The notes under the pieces were generated by a model. That model worked only from the letters and a program-made list of their open reading frames with translations, had not been told where the DNA came from and searched no databases. A stretch of DNA of 64,000 bases from Gallionella sp. (GTDB lineage Bacteria; Pseudomonadota; Gammaproteobacteria; Burkholderiales; Gallionellaceae): contig JAQTUP010000001.1 in the NCBI GenBank assembly GCA_028707275.1, positions 372,001 to 436,000 on the forward strand. The letters run 5' to 3'. The position numbers and the translations under genes are program-made. Positions 8,099-18,251 of the stretch are shown in pieces. Position 1 is the first letter of the stretch; each line of letters opens with the position of its first letter.

Positions 8099-11000
8099 TT
8101 ATCTGCTGCGGGTCAGGCGCATGACATGTTGCAGCAACACATCGTCGTCAAAGGGCTTGGTAAGGTGGACATCGACACCGGAGGCCCGGCCCATTTCGCG
8201 ATGCTTTTCGGTCGTGCGCGAGGTAATCATGATTACCGGGATGTGTTTGGTGCGTTCCGAGCTGCGCACATGCGCTGTGAGCTCCAGACCATTCATGCGC
8301 GGCATTTCCATGTCGACGAGCATGATGTCGGGAATCAGTCTCGTCAGTAAATTGACGGCATCCAACCCGTCGGAGGCCGACTGCACCTCAAATCCTGCGT
8401 CTTTCATGAGCTGGGTCGCGGCACGCCGGGCGGAGAGCGAATCGTCGACCACCAGCGCGGTCAGGATCTTCTCTTCAGGCAATGGCCCGACATTCGTCGT
8501 CGCATCGCCGACATAGGTTGCATGCACCTTGTGTACGCGCAACAGTTCGACCAGATCAATCACAGGTGCCGTGCCGCCGTCACCCAGAATAACGGCGCCG
8601 ATCACGCCCTGAGTTCTGGGCACATAACGACCGAAATTCTTCATGACCAGCTCGCGGCTGCTCAAGATTTCCTGCACCAGCACCGCGCGCACTGCGCCAT
8701 CATCTATGCGCGTGAGCAGCACGGGAAAACCTGAACTTTCCTCCATACGCAGATCGCCTGCCAGTGAAAGCAATTTTTCCAGTCTGACCAGCTCATATAC
8801 CGCATCCCCTTCGCGTATATACTCAAGCTCACCTGCCAGCTGGATTTGTTCTCGGGAAACATAACGGATATCCTCAATCCCCCGGCTTGATATGGCCAAA
8901 AGTTTTGCACATTGCCGCACGATCAGGGTATGGGTGGATAACAACGCCGCAGGCATGCGCAGCTCGACTTCAAATCCTGCGCCGCGCCTGGAATTGAGCG
9001 ACAACATGCCCTTCATTTCCTGCACGCGGTTATATACCACGTCCAGCCCGACGCCGCGTCCTGACACCTGCGAGGCGGCGCCTGCACGCGTTGAAAAACC
9101 GGGGCTCAGAATCTGCCGGGCGAGTTCATCTTCTGAATAATCGTGTCCGGGAACAATCATGCCGCGGCTCTCGGCGATGCGGCGTATCGTTTCATAATCC
9201 AGACCTGCCCCGTCATCGCGACAGCGTACGACGATGTAATTGCCCTCATGCGAAAAGGACAACTCGATGCGCCCCTGCGACCGCTTACCTGCCATGGCGC
9301 GCACCTCGGGCATCTCGATACCGTGATCGACCGCATTGCGCAGTATATGCATCAGCGGATCCATCAGGTCATTGAGCAACTGGCTGTCAATATTGGTGTT
9401 CTCGCCCTTGATGACCAGTTCAACCTGCTTGTCGAGCAGGCGACCCGTTTGTCGCACCCCGCGCTGCAAGCGTGGAACAACGCTGGCCACGGTCACCATG
9501 CGCGTGCGCATCACGGCATGCTGGTTGGATATTTGCAGGCGTCGCTGCTCTTCGAGCAGATCATCCAGCGTGGACAATTGTTTTGTGACCCCTGCATTCA
9601 ATTCCTGCGCGTCGGTCGCCGCCTCGATCAGCCGCCGTGTCACCGTATGCAATTCGCTGTAATGCTCGAATTCCAGACTGTCTAAACCATCATCTTTGTG
9701 TGCTGCGGATATTTGCGGCGAAGTGACCCCGCGAAAGTCCACCAGCTCTTCGAGTTCTGCGACCAGTTGCAACAACAGCTGATTTTGTTTGCCTATCACT
9801 TCTGCCTGACTGATAGACTGGCGCAAACGCTCCTGAATCTGGGAATTGGCGATCAGTGTCTCGCCTGCCAGTCGCAACAACTCATCCACCACAGGCGCCG
9901 GGACGCGCAATGACTGCTCCACGACGACGGGCGCCGGGGCGGCTTCGTGCTCAAGCGCTTTGAAATCCGCGACAGGCGTCAGAGGCTCAGATACTGGCAA
10001 CACGCCCATATCAGCCGACAACACCCCCTCTTTGTCGATTAAATTGGCGCAATCGAGCACATCCTGAAATACCTTTAACGCATGATCGGGTTCCGGGCCC
10101 AGCCCCAGCAGAAATTCACTCATCGCCGCAAGACAATCATCCGCATTGATCAGTATCGCGGCCACCGATGGCGGCGGCAGTATAGATGCATCGATTAACG
10201 CCACCAGAATATCTTCAAGATGGTGAGTGAGATTGGCGATCCCCGCCACGCCCACGGTATTGGCGGCGCCTTTGAGGGTATGTGCGGCGCGCATGGCGCG
10301 CTCGACATCCTTCATATTGCCCTGACCGCTGGCAATCAGCTCAATGGCAGCCGTAAATGCGCCCACTTGCAAGGGTAACTCCTGAAGCAAACCTTCGAGC
10401 AATTCCTGATTGACCTCACCTGACAAAATCAAGGACACGTCCTGCCAGGTGGCGATGCTCTGACGCGGCGCCTCAGGTTGAGCGCCTTCCATGACCTGCA
10501 CAGAGGCCAACGCCCCTTGCAACAAGGCGACTTCATCGTAGGCGATGGGCTGCGCCCAGACGGGATCGGCCAGGATCAAAGCCAGCGCATCGCAACTGTT
10601 TTCGTCGCCGGGTGCTGCGAGGTAGGCGGCCAGAAATTCGGGCAATTGTCGTAAAAGCCCTTGTTGTTCCACTGACAAACCGCCTGTCAGCTGTGAGAGT
10701 TGCTGACCTAACTGCATGAGTAATGCCGCCAGTGCGGCAAGCCCGACAGACTCGGCCGTCGAGCCGATGCGCTCTAAAAAATCCCGGAAATTGCCAAGCG
10801 CTGCCTGTTGCTCGTCGGGCGCACCGCTCGTAATAATGTCCAGATCGACATCGAACTGTTCTGCGAGCAAAGCCAGCTCGGATGCCAGGATGGACAGCAT
10901 TTCGCTCTCGACTTGCTGTGGCGAAAGATTCAGCAAAAGCTCGGCGAAAGCCGAGGGTGCAGCGGAGGAAGCAGGCGTGATCGCCTGCCCCATCAAGTGC

Positions 11001-11404
11001 GCCAACTCGCAGGCGGCAGACTCTTCGGACAAGGCCATAGGCAGACTTTGCAGCAAGGCTGTACTCGACACAAGGTCTGCCCGATGGGTCAGATAGTCGA
11101 ACAACAGCAACGGCCATCTCTCCAGTATGGCTGACTCGTCGGCCGTAATTACCCGCGCGCCCCCCTGCATAAACAACAAATTTGCCTCGAACATTGCGCA
11201 GACCGATTGCAGCCCTTCCAGGCCGCAGTCCCAGGCCAGCTGACCGATTTTCTCGGCCAATTCGCTGTAGCTTGTCAGCAGACTTGCGGCAACATCAGCG
11301 TCAGTCCTCGCTGCCGGGCATTGCTGCACGAGCACCACCAGCTGATCCAGTTCATCGGCGGCGAGCTCGAAGAGCTGCGCCAGCCTGATTTCTAGCGTGT
11401 CCAT
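8099..11404 (-). CDS. chpA: Hybrid chemotaxis histidine kinase/response regulator (ChpA/PilL)
   Basis: This central kinase of a type IV pilus chemosensory system has 1101 residues from the ATG at 11404. A GTG at 11452 would overlap pilJ. Order: an N-terminal region of about 330 residues with degenerate Hpt-like helices; one canonical Hpt domain with HTLKGAANTVG (about residue 370); a dimerisation region; a HATPase with HILRNAVDHG and DDGAGL (from about residue 680); a CheW-like domain; and a C-terminal receiver with DIMLVDMEMPRMNG (phospho-Asp near 1025) and a closing TKPF. Pseudomonas ChpA has several Hpt-type modules and is roughly twice this size, so this is a shortened form. It should phosphorylate PilG and PilH. 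Confidence 0.95.
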   Translation of the reverse strand: MDTLEIRLAQLFELAADELDQLVVLVQQCPAARTDADVAASLLTSYSELAEKIGQLAWDCGLEGLQSVCAMFEANLLFMQGGARVITADESAILERWPLLLFDYLTHRADLVSSTALLQSLPMALSEESAACELAHLMGQAITPASSAAPSAFAELLLNLSPQQVESEMLSILASELALLAEQFDVDLDIITSGAPDEQQAALGNFRDFLERIGSTAESVGLAALAALLMQLGQQLSQLTGGLSVEQQGLLRQLPEFLAAYLAAPGDENSCDALALILADPVWAQPIAYDEVALLQGALASVQVMEGAQPEAPRQSIATWQDVSLILSGEVNQELLEGLLQELPLQVGAFTAAIELIASGQGNMKDVERAMRAAHTLKGAANTVGVAGIANLTHHLEDILVALIDASILPPPSVAAILINADDCLAAMSEFLLGLGPEPDHALKVFQDVLDCANLIDKEGVLSADMGVLPVSEPLTPVADFKALEHEAAPAPVVVEQSLRVPAPVVDELLRLAGETLIANSQIQERLRQSISQAEVIGKQNQLLLQLVAELEELVDFRGVTSPQISAAHKDDGLDSLEFEHYSELHTVTRRLIEAATDAQELNAGVTKQLSTLDDLLEEQRRLQISNQHAVMRTRMVTVASVVPRLQRGVRQTGRLLDKQVELVIKGENTNIDSQLLNDLMDPLMHILRNAVDHGIEMPEVRAMAGKRSQGRIELSFSHEGNYIVVRCRDDGAGLDYETIRRIAESRGMIVPGHDYSEDELARQILSPGFSTRAGAASQVSGRGVGLDVVYNRVQEMKGMLSLNSRRGAGFEVELRMPAALLSTHTLIVRQCAKLLAISSRGIEDIRYVSREQIQLAGELEYIREGDAVYELVRLEKLLSLAGDLRMEESSGFPVLLTRIDDGAVRAVLVQEILSSRELVMKNFGRYVPRTQGVIGAVILGDGGTAPVIDLVELLRVHKVHATYVGDATTNVGPLPEEKILTALVVDDSLSARRAATQLMKDAGFEVQSASDGLDAVNLLTRLIPDIMLVDMEMPRMNGLELTAHVRSSERTKHIPVIMITSRTTEKHREMGRASGVDVHLTKPFDDDVLLQHVMRLTRSR

Positions 11405-11429
11405 AGGCTTATTGTCGTGGGGGCTGACG

Positions 11430-13271
11430 TCAGCCTGGCAACTTGAACACACGCACAGTGGCCAAAAGCTGCTTCGCGTATTCCACGAGGTTGCGGGTTT
11501 GTCCGGACTGCTCCTCTAGTTGGATACTCGCGTGTTCACTGTTGCGCCTGATGGATGCCGCGCGCACCAGCAATTCCTGACCCGCCTTGGCCTGAGTGGC
11601 AGAGGTCGCCGCAATCTGTTTCACCGATGCGGCAAGATCGGCCGTGGCGTCCCCTGTCAGTTGCATTTGCTCTCCTGCCTGTTCGGCCAGGCGACTGCCC
11701 TCGACGATCTGTGTGATGGCGGTATTCATGGTATTCACCGTATCCACAGTTTCCATCTGGATATTGCTGACCAGGGCTGCAATCTGCTGGGTCGCCTGAC
11801 GGGCATTTTCTGCCAGCCGTTGCACTTCGTCCGCCACCACCGCAAAACCACGACCGGCTTCACCTGCAGATGCCGCGTGCATACTCGCGTTCAGCGCAAG
11901 AATATGCGTACGTTCCGCGATCACGTTAATCAGGTTCACCACCCCGGAAATTTCCTGCGAGCGTTCGCCTAAGCGCTTGATACGTTTTTCCGTTTCGCGA
12001 ATAACGTCCCGCGTTTTGTTAATACCGCTGACCGTATTAATTACCGTGGAGAGCGCCAGCTGGGTGGTTTTAACCGCATTGTCAGCGGCGATATTACATC
12101 CGCGTGCAAGTTCGGCGATTTCGTCCAGCGCATGCGCGGCAGAGGACAAGGACTGCTCGGTAAGATCAACTTCCACGCGCTCATCTGCGGCAGAGAGCAA
12201 CATGGACTCAGCCTGACGCTGCACTTTGAGCGAAGCCGAAGTCACATCCGCCGAGATGTTGGACACATCCTGCAACGTCTTGGAGGTTTCGCGGGAAAAC
12301 AGGTTGAGCGCGTCCGCTACGGCGCCGGTCACATCCTCGGACACAGGCACCTTTACGGTCAGATCCTTTTTAGCCAACTGCGCCACTGCGAGCAACAGCC
12401 CCAATACAGAATCGTTCAGCTGTTCGTTTTCAGTTTCGATCCGTGCCTGTGTCGCCATACGGTTATCCAGCAGTTCGTTGAACGCCTTGGCCAGCACGGC
12501 CAGCTCATCGCCACTACCTGTTTCGGCGCGTGCATCGAGCTTGCCCTGATTGATTTCGGTAATCGTACCCATGAGGCGTTCAAGATTTTGAATAATGCCG
12601 CGTGTAATGAAAAAGCCCAACGCAATCAACAGCGGTACCGCAATACCCAGCACGGCCACCGTCACCCAGAGCGTAAAGCTGCTGCTTGATTCAACATCGC
12701 GCTTTGACGCTTCAACCGACTGGTGAGCCGCCTCGGTAATGTCCGCAGCCTTCTTGTTGATCATCTCGGCAAAGGCCTTGTCAGCGCCCCTCACCAGCTT
12801 GTCGATGTCCTGCCCGGACGACTCCTGCGCCGGGTTAAATTGCCCGAGCGCGGCAACGTATCGCTCTTGCAGCGACTTGTGCGCCTTGAGCAGTTCATCG
12901 ACATCCTTTGAACTGACCAGCGCACTTAACGCGGATTCAGTCGACAGTTTGCGCACCTCTTCCAGCTGCGCGTCCACTTCCTGGTTAAATTTTACAAAAG
13001 AGTCATGGTGGTGAGTGTAGAGTTCCGGATTATTGCCGCGCAGCAAGATATTCTTCCACTCCTGAACCTGCGAACGAAAAGTACCGCGCACGTCCGTAAT
13101 TTTCCTGAGCAGATCGAACATGGAAGAGTTGGAATCGACCGCCTCGTTAGATATTTGCGACAGGGAATAGACACCCCAGGTGGCTGCCGCCCCCACGCCA
13201 CCTAAAAACAGAACAGCGGAAACGGCCAGAATCGTGATCTTTGCCCTGATGGTTAAGCGGATACTTTTCAT
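11430..13271 (-). CDS. pilJ: Methyl-accepting chemotaxis protein PilJ
   Basis: This 613-residue receptor has a first membrane helix at about residues 12-35, a periplasmic helical sensor (about 36-195), a second helix near 200-222, a HAMP domain, then a long cytoplasmic coiled coil. The signalling tip is seen near residues 450-483 as [21 protein letters not shown] followed by [15 protein letters not shown], which is diagnostic of chemoreceptors. In known systems PilJ senses pilus or surface contact and controls ChpA. It lies between pilI (36 bp upstream) and chpA (about 25 bp downstream). No CheR- or CheB-type gene is present in the operon, so adaptation by methylation is not evident locally. 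Confidence 0.95.
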   Translation of the reverse strand: MKSIRLTIRAKITILAVSAVLFLGGVGAAATWGVYSLSQISNEAVDSNSSMFDLLRKITDVRGTFRSQVQEWKNILLRGNNPELYTHHHDSFVKFNQEVDAQLEEVRKLSTESALSALVSSKDVDELLKAHKSLQERYVAALGQFNPAQESSGQDIDKLVRGADKAFAEMINKKAADITEAAHQSVEASKRDVESSSSFTLWVTVAVLGIAVPLLIALGFFITRGIIQNLERLMGTITEINQGKLDARAETGSGDELAVLAKAFNELLDNRMATQARIETENEQLNDSVLGLLLAVAQLAKKDLTVKVPVSEDVTGAVADALNLFSRETSKTLQDVSNISADVTSASLKVQRQAESMLLSAADERVEVDLTEQSLSSAAHALDEIAELARGCNIAADNAVKTTQLALSTVINTVSGINKTRDVIRETEKRIKRLGERSQEISGVVNLINVIAERTHILALNASMHAASAGEAGRGFAVVADEVQRLAENARQATQQIAALVSNIQMETVDTVNTMNTAITQIVEGSRLAEQAGEQMQLTGDATADLAASVKQIAATSATQAKAGQELLVRAASIRRNSEHASIQLEEQSGQTRNLVEYAKQLLATVRVFKLPG

Positions 13272-13307
13272 ATACAGACCCCTTGCTTCAATTGAACTTC
13301 CGGTTAT

Positions 13308-13862
13308 TTACTCACGACAAATATCATCAAAAAAACTACTGTGGTCAAACTCCAGCCAGATCATTTCATCCTGCAAATATCCAAAAGATACGTGATTCTG
13401 TAACGCATCGGGCAAGGGCGGCAAATGAGACAAGGGATGCAGCGCGGAAAGTGCGACAGGAGAACCCTCGATGATGACCCCGACGGCCTCACACCCCTGA
13501 CCAAACACCAGCACCATCGTGCTCATGCCAGGCGCTCTCGGGGCAAAGCCGAATAAGGTACGCAATTCAAACAAAGGGATCAGATTACTGCGCAAATTGA
13601 CCAGCCCCAAAAATCCGGCGGGAGCCCCCGGCATAGCCGCAACAGAGGGCATCTCCATGACCTCGCTGCCCGTATCAGGATTAATCAGCAAGCCCAGCTG
13701 ACCTGCGCGAAAGCCATAGCGCACCCGCGCATCCTGCCGAGGCTGCCCGGCGAGTGCCGTATGCAGGCCCACGGGAGGCTCAAAATACGCAAGCGCGGCT
13801 TCAGGCAGCAAATCGCTCCCCCCCTCGATAAAGGATTGCTGCTTAATACCGAGCGTCTCCAT
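13308..13862 (-). CDS. pilI: CheW-type coupling protein PilI
   Basis: A CheW-fold protein of about 184 residues from the ATG at 13862; the longer frame to 13973 would run into pilH. The family core is seen as RYGFRAGQLGLLINPDTGSEVMEMP, FLGLVNLRSNLIPLFELRTLFG and the C-terminal strand. It connects PilJ to ChpA. Position (after pilH, before pilJ) and length agree with PilI of other Pil-Chp operons. The call is confident because of the ordered neighbours as well as the domain. Confidence 0.88.
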   Translation of the reverse strand: METLGIKQQSFIEGGSDLLPEAALAYFEPPVGLHTALAGQPRQDARVRYGFRAGQLGLLINPDTGSEVMEMPSVAAMPGAPAGFLGLVNLRSNLIPLFELRTLFGFAPRAPGMSTMVLVFGQGCEAVGVIIEGSPVALSALHPLSHLPPLPDALQNHVSFGYLQDEMIWLEFDHSSFFDDICRE

Positions 13863-13885
13863 TCTACAGGCCTGGCCGGGCTTTA

Positions 13886-14254
13886 TCAGCCCAGCTTCTT
13901 GAGCTGATCCACGACCTGGTCTGCCGTGTAGGGTTTGGTCAGATGTCCCTTGGCGCCTTGCAACTCGCCCCACACTTTGTCAGCTTTTTGCGCCTTGCTG
14001 GTCACAAACACCACAGGAATAGCCTTGGTGGCCCCATCCTGAGACAATTGACGACAGGCTTCATATCCGTCCATATCCGGCATCACGATATCCAGAAAAA
14101 TAACAGACGGCTGTTCAGCTTTTGCCTTGGTGATCGCCTCCGCACCACTGGTTGCGGTAATAACAAGGCATCCGGCATCGGACAGAACAGCCTTGATATT
14201 TGCCAGATCGGCTGCGGAATCATCAACCACCAATACTTTTTTTGCCATGCTCAT
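13886..14254 (-). CDS. pilH: CheY-like response regulator PilH
   Basis: This single receiver domain has 122 residues. The acidic pair is in VLVVDDS, the phosphorylated Asp in SVIFLDIVMPDMDGYEACRQL (near residue 55), the Thr in PVVFVTSK and the Lys in HLTKPYT. AAGGAA precedes the ATG. PilH is one of two outputs of the Pil-Chp system and is thought to act on the retraction ATPase or to serve as a phosphate sink. It is 39 bp downstream of the pilG-like gene. Confidence 0.92.
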   Translation of the reverse strand: MSMAKKVLVVDDSAADLANIKAVLSDAGCLVITATSGAEAITKAKAEQPSVIFLDIVMPDMDGYEACRQLSQDGATKAIPVVFVTSKAQKADKVWGELQGAKGHLTKPYTADQVVDQLKKLG

Positions 14255-14293
14255 TTCCTTCCAAAGATTTTTGTTAAATTAACCAGTCACATG

Positions 14294-15085
14294 CTACAAC
14301 AAAAAATCCACGGGTACGTCTGTTTTTACGTACTTATCGACGACAGAACGAAAATCCTTATAATCGACAGGTTTGGTCAGATACTCGTTACAACCTGCCA
14401 GCTTGCCGCGCACCCTGTCAAACGCGGAGGATTTACTGCTCAACAAAACTACCGGCGTCAGTCTCGTTTTCGGGTTTTTTCGGATGCTTTTGCAAATCTG
14501 ATATCCATCTGTTCCGGGCAGGACGATATCCAGAAAAATAATATCGTATTGCGAATACAACAGCATGTTAAGACCTGCCTCTCCCGTTTCTGCGCAATCG
14601 GCCTGGATATTCAATTTCTGCAACTCAATACCGAGTTGTTTGAGCACGGTCAGACTGTCGTCGATGACCAGCGCCCTTGTTTGTGGCGCCCCGGCGCAAG
14701 CTTGCAACTGCTTGGACTCGACGGGAATTTTCCAGACCTCAGCGGATTCGCGTATTTTGGTGGAAATTTTGTCCAGTAACGCCAGCAGTCTGGAGGGGCC
14801 AAATGGCCGCAATATATAATTCTGAGAGGGATCGGCAGGTTTTGTCGCCGTATATAACACCATCACAGGCGGGTTGGCTCCCACCGACAAATAGCGCCAC
14901 TTGGACATGGCCGAATAATCATCCGCATTGACGATACAGATGTCTGCATCCCGCACATCCGTCGCAATGTGATACCCCCCACCGGGGCGTGATCCTGTCA
15001 GGCACGCGATGCTTCCCAGCAACCTCAACTCATCGGTTGTCAGCCCCAGAGCACCGATCATCCGGCCTTTACTTGAAGATTCCAT
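14294..15085 (-). CDS. pilG: PilG-like response regulator with N-terminal degenerate receiver
   Basis: This 263-residue protein has a C-terminal receiver (about 136-258) that is complete: LVIDDSL, YDIIFLDIVLPGTDGYQICKS with the phospho-Asp, LLSSK and YLTKPVD. PilG is usually only about 130 residues, so the first 130 residues are extra. They resemble a second receiver that has lost its phospho-Asp: strands ADICIVNADD and PPVMVLYTATKP, then ILRPFGPSRLLALLDKI where the Lys-Pro is replaced by Arg-Pro. It is the first gene of the pilG-pilH-pilI-pilJ-chpA operon. Confidence 0.85.
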   Translation of the reverse strand: MESSSKGRMIGALGLTTDELRLLGSIACLTGSRPGGGYHIATDVRDADICIVNADDYSAMSKWRYLSVGANPPVMVLYTATKPADPSQNYILRPFGPSRLLALLDKISTKIRESAEVWKIPVESKQLQACAGAPQTRALVIDDSLTVLKQLGIELQKLNIQADCAETGEAGLNMLLYSQYDIIFLDIVLPGTDGYQICKSIRKNPKTRLTPVVLLSSKSSAFDRVRGKLAGCNEYLTKPVDYKDFRSVVDKYVKTDVPVDFLL

Positions 15086-15342
15086 ACTCGCTCCAATTGT
15101 TTATATTCGGCATGAGGCTGCCACCGGCTTAGCATCAACTCAGCGCAAGCTTACAAACAGGAAGGAAACAAAAATTAACCTTATTGAATAAATTCTCTAT
15201 GTCTCAGACCGGGCGAAACTATAGCACAAACAAAACCCGAGACGATCGAAACAGTTCAGTTCAAACGGGCTGACCAATTGTGTTGCGCACAATCGTCCGA
15301 AACCATGAAATCAACATCGCGGGCATGAACAGCGCGGGCAGA

Positions 15343-16737
15343 TCAGCCACTCATTTCAGCCCTGTTCAGCCTTGGATCGAAGGCGTCGCGCACCGCATCG
15401 GCGAATAAATTTGCGGCCAGCACCAGCACCAACATGAAGCCGAAGGCGGCGGCCAGCGCCCACCAAACTACAGGTTCACGCGCCATTTCCAGCCTCGCAC
15501 CGTTGATCATCGTGCCAAAACTGATCATCGAGGAATCCACCCCCACGCCCACATAAGACAACACGGCCTCGGCCAGAACCAATTCAGAGAAATCCATCAC
15601 CAGCGCGATCAGGATGATGTGCATCACATTGGGCACGATGTGGCGCGACAAAATGCGTAACGATGACACGCCAAACGACTGAGCCGCCTGAATATACTCC
15701 ATCTCCCGCAGCTTCAACGCCTCCCCCCGTAACAGGCGGCACAGACTCGTCCACCTGATCACTCCCAGAATCAGGCACAAGCAAACCAGCCGCAGATCGG
15801 CGCGCGATGCTGACGTATCAAACCAGCCCGGGTGCTTGTCTATGGTCACCTGCATGATCAGCACCGCAGCCGCGATCAGCAGCACACTGGGAATGGAACT
15901 TAACACCGTGTAAACATACTGAATCACGTCGTCCACCCATCCCCGGAAATATCCGGCAGCAACGCCCAAAAACAACGCCAGCGGCAGCGTCACGAGCGTC
16001 GTCACCGTACCGATAATCAGCCCGGTACGTATGCTCTTCAAAGACAGATACAACACATCCTGACCTACCTTGTCAGTGCCTAACACGTGATAGGCGGCAG
16101 CCAGATTGATCACGGCGCCCGTCAACACTGCGATAAAAAGAAAGGCGACGATGACCGCCCGCCCGGCCTTTTGCCTTGCAGCTGTTGAATGAGCGGATTT
16201 TCGCCCACGCTGAAATAACGCGATCACCCACACGAGCAACACCCCGCCCGACAGCCCTGCCAACGCGCCTGTTGCGGTGCGCCTGATAACATCCGGCTCA
16301 CGCGACGATAGATTACTCAGATGTGCGCCGCCATATTGCAACCTGGGATAAATGCGCCAGGTGAGTCCTTGCGCATCCGTCACGCTCTCCCTGGCATACA
16401 AAGTCACGGCCAACGGCGCGGAATAGGTTTTCTCGGCATGCAGGCGCAGAGGATCTGCCAGCTTGTCGAACACGCTCAACACCTCGGGCGAATAAACTGT
16501 CTCGCCTTCATTTTTATCCGGCAATGCCAGCCGGTAGTGCAGCGTGTCCAGACCGCCTACCAGCAAAAACATCGATAACACCAGCAGCGACACCATCGCC
16601 ACACGGCTTTGCGCCACCCTTTGCCAGGGCAGCATCAAGTGCTCATGACGGCGCACATACCAGACAGCCGCCATCGATGATGCCAGCAACAGAAAAACCA
16701 GCGCGTCGCTCCATAAAATCACCGGGATAAAATTCAC
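15343..16737 (-). CDS. Peptide-type ABC transporter permease (OppC/YejE-like)
   Basis: This 464-residue permease has an N-terminal hydrophobic hairpin with a long periplasmic insertion (residues about 65-155), then the usual binding-protein-dependent permease core. The EAA loop is clear: MEYIQAAQSFGVSSLRILSR, followed by HIVPN. It ends with DAVRDAFDPRLN, typical of OppC/DppC/YejE. Its start overlaps the upstream permease gene stop by 4 bp (ATGA), so they are co-translated. No ATP-binding subunit gene follows within the window. Confidence 0.9.
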   Translation of the reverse strand: MNFIPVILWSDALVFLLLASSMAAVWYVRRHEHLMLPWQRVAQSRVAMVSLLVLSMFLLVGGLDTLHYRLALPDKNEGETVYSPEVLSVFDKLADPLRLHAEKTYSAPLAVTLYARESVTDAQGLTWRIYPRLQYGGAHLSNLSSREPDVIRRTATGALAGLSGGVLLVWVIALFQRGRKSAHSTAARQKAGRAVIVAFLFIAVLTGAVINLAAAYHVLGTDKVGQDVLYLSLKSIRTGLIIGTVTTLVTLPLALFLGVAAGYFRGWVDDVIQYVYTVLSSIPSVLLIAAAVLIMQVTIDKHPGWFDTSASRADLRLVCLCLILGVIRWTSLCRLLRGEALKLREMEYIQAAQSFGVSSLRILSRHIVPNVMHIILIALVMDFSELVLAEAVLSYVGVGVDSSMISFGTMINGARLEMAREPVVWWALAAAFGFMLVLVLAANLFADAVRDAFDPRLNRAEMSG

Positions 16738-17705
16738 TGCAACCTCACCCTCGGGTCAACCATGGTGTATGAAATATCGGTGAGAATCAGACCTGCGATA
16801 TACAACAGCGAACCTAAAAAAACCATCGCGCGCACCACGGAAAAATCCTGGGAATTGATCGCATCTATCGTATAACTGCCAAGCCCTGGAATACCGAAAA
16901 AAGACTCGGTGAGCAAACTGCCCATAAACAGTTGCGGGATGACCACCACCACTCCGGTCAGAATCGGAATCATCGCGTTTTTGAGCACATGGCGAAACAG
17001 CACACGAAGCTCGGACAAGCCCTTGGCACGCGCGGTGCGCACGTAGTCTCGCCCCGTCTCCTCCAGAAAAATAGCGCGATACCAGCGGCTGCTCGAACCA
17101 ATGCCGCTGAGCACGCCGATCAAAACGGGCAGAGCCACGAACTTGAACCCGCCCTCACCGTATCCGGATATGGGCACCAAATGCCACAGTTTGCTGACAA
17201 TAAATTGTCCGCCTATGATGTAGAACAAGCCTGAAACAGACATCAGCACCACGCACAGCGCAACACCTGCCATATCCAGTGCGGTTGCGCGAAACAGGGT
17301 CATCAGAAGCGCAAAGCTCACATAGATCACAAGCCCTGCCACAAAAGTCGGCAGCGCAATCGCAAGGCTGGGCCCCATGCGGGTCGATATTTCGCCGGAG
17401 ATGCTGCGCCCGTCATCGGAAAAACCAAAATCCAGTAAAAACATGCTGGCGGACTTGTGCCAGAAGATGGTATCGGTTAATTTTTCCGACCCTGCCGCCT
17501 GCATATTGACCAGCAACGGCTTGTCGTAACCGTGCTGCCGCTTCCATTGTTCGATAGCCTCAGCGGTCACACGCTTGACACCCAACTGCATGCGCGCCAT
17601 ATCGTCCGGCGTATTCACCACGAAAAACAGTGCAAAGGTGAGCAGATTCACCCCGATGAGAATCGGGACGGCGTAGAGGAGACGACGGATCAGGTAGGCT
17701 ATCAT
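16734..17705 (-). CDS. Peptide-type ABC transporter permease (OppB/YejB-like)
   Basis: This 323-residue permease of the OppB/DppB/YejB class has a first helix after MIAYLIRRLLYAVPILIGVN and a periplasmic stretch with TPDDMARMQLGVKRVT. It has the EAA loop GRDYVRTARAKGLSELRVL followed by RHVLKNA, and ends in YTMVDPRVRLQ. I chose the ATG at 17705 over 17714 because GAGG stands just upstream of it. It forms the channel with the next gene product. Both are divergent from a DUF302 gene that separates them from the binding-protein gene on the same strand. Confidence 0.9.
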   Translation of the reverse strand: MIAYLIRRLLYAVPILIGVNLLTFALFFVVNTPDDMARMQLGVKRVTAEAIEQWKRQHGYDKPLLVNMQAAGSEKLTDTIFWHKSASMFLLDFGFSDDGRSISGEISTRMGPSLAIALPTFVAGLVIYVSFALLMTLFRATALDMAGVALCVVLMSVSGLFYIIGGQFIVSKLWHLVPISGYGEGGFKFVALPVLIGVLSGIGSSSRWYRAIFLEETGRDYVRTARAKGLSELRVLFRHVLKNAMIPILTGVVVVIPQLFMGSLLTESFFGIPGLGSYTIDAINSQDFSVVRAMVFLGSLLYIAGLILTDISYTMVDPRVRLQ

Positions 17706-17823
17706 AAGCCTCATATTGTACGGGCAAACGCCCGATTACCAAACTGCCGGACCGTAAATCAGGTTAAACTTGCGCCGGCATCCTGCCGGGCAAAATTTCA
17801 ACGCTTAAACAAGGGGAGATTTT

Positions 17824-18207
17824 ATGTATTACATTGCAGATACCGACAAATCATTCGCTCAGGCATCGACTGACCTTGACGCGGCCGTCAGACATCACGG
17901 CTTTGGCGTGCTGCATATTCATGAATTGGGTAACACCCTGCGCAACAAAGGCGTCGCCTTTGAAGAAGAGTGCAATATATTCGAGGTGTGTAATCCGCTT
18001 CAGGCGGCAAAGGTACTGTCCACCGACATGCGCCTGAACATGGCGCTGCCGTGCCGTATATCGGTTTATACGGAAAAAGGCAAAACCAGGATAGGGATGA
18101 TTCGTCCTGTGCCTATGCTCCTGGCACTGTCTGACGATGAGGCTCTAACCCGGGTTGCCCAGGAGGTCGAGGAAAAGATCATCCAAATGATCGATGAGGC
18201 GAAATAA
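17824..18207 (+). CDS. DUF302 domain protein
   Basis: This 127-residue soluble protein has the DUF302 fold (an alpha-beta sandwich). It opens with MYYIADTDKSFAQASTDLDA and has a central NTLRNKGVAFEEECNIFEVCNP with two Cys three residues from each other's strand ends, then MRLNMALPCRISVYTEKGKTRIGM. A strong ribosome site (AAGGGGAG) precedes the ATG. DUF302 proteins are common near redox and metal genes, but their function is not settled. The gene lies inside an otherwise minus-strand ABC transporter set, so it is probably an independent unit. Confidence 0.85.
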   Translation: MYYIADTDKSFAQASTDLDAAVRHHGFGVLHIHELGNTLRNKGVAFEEECNIFEVCNPLQAAKVLSTDMRLNMALPCRISVYTEKGKTRIGMIRPVPMLLALSDDEALTRVAQEVEEKIIQMIDEAK

Positions 18208-18251
18208 TTCCGGTCATGGTGAGTGCGCGAGAGTTAGATGCCTCCTCTGCA

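Noticed and set aside
10533-11117. 194-codon minus-strand frame inside chpA
   Set aside because: A same-strand, other-frame shadow of chpA with an Arg/Cys-rich composition and no domain.
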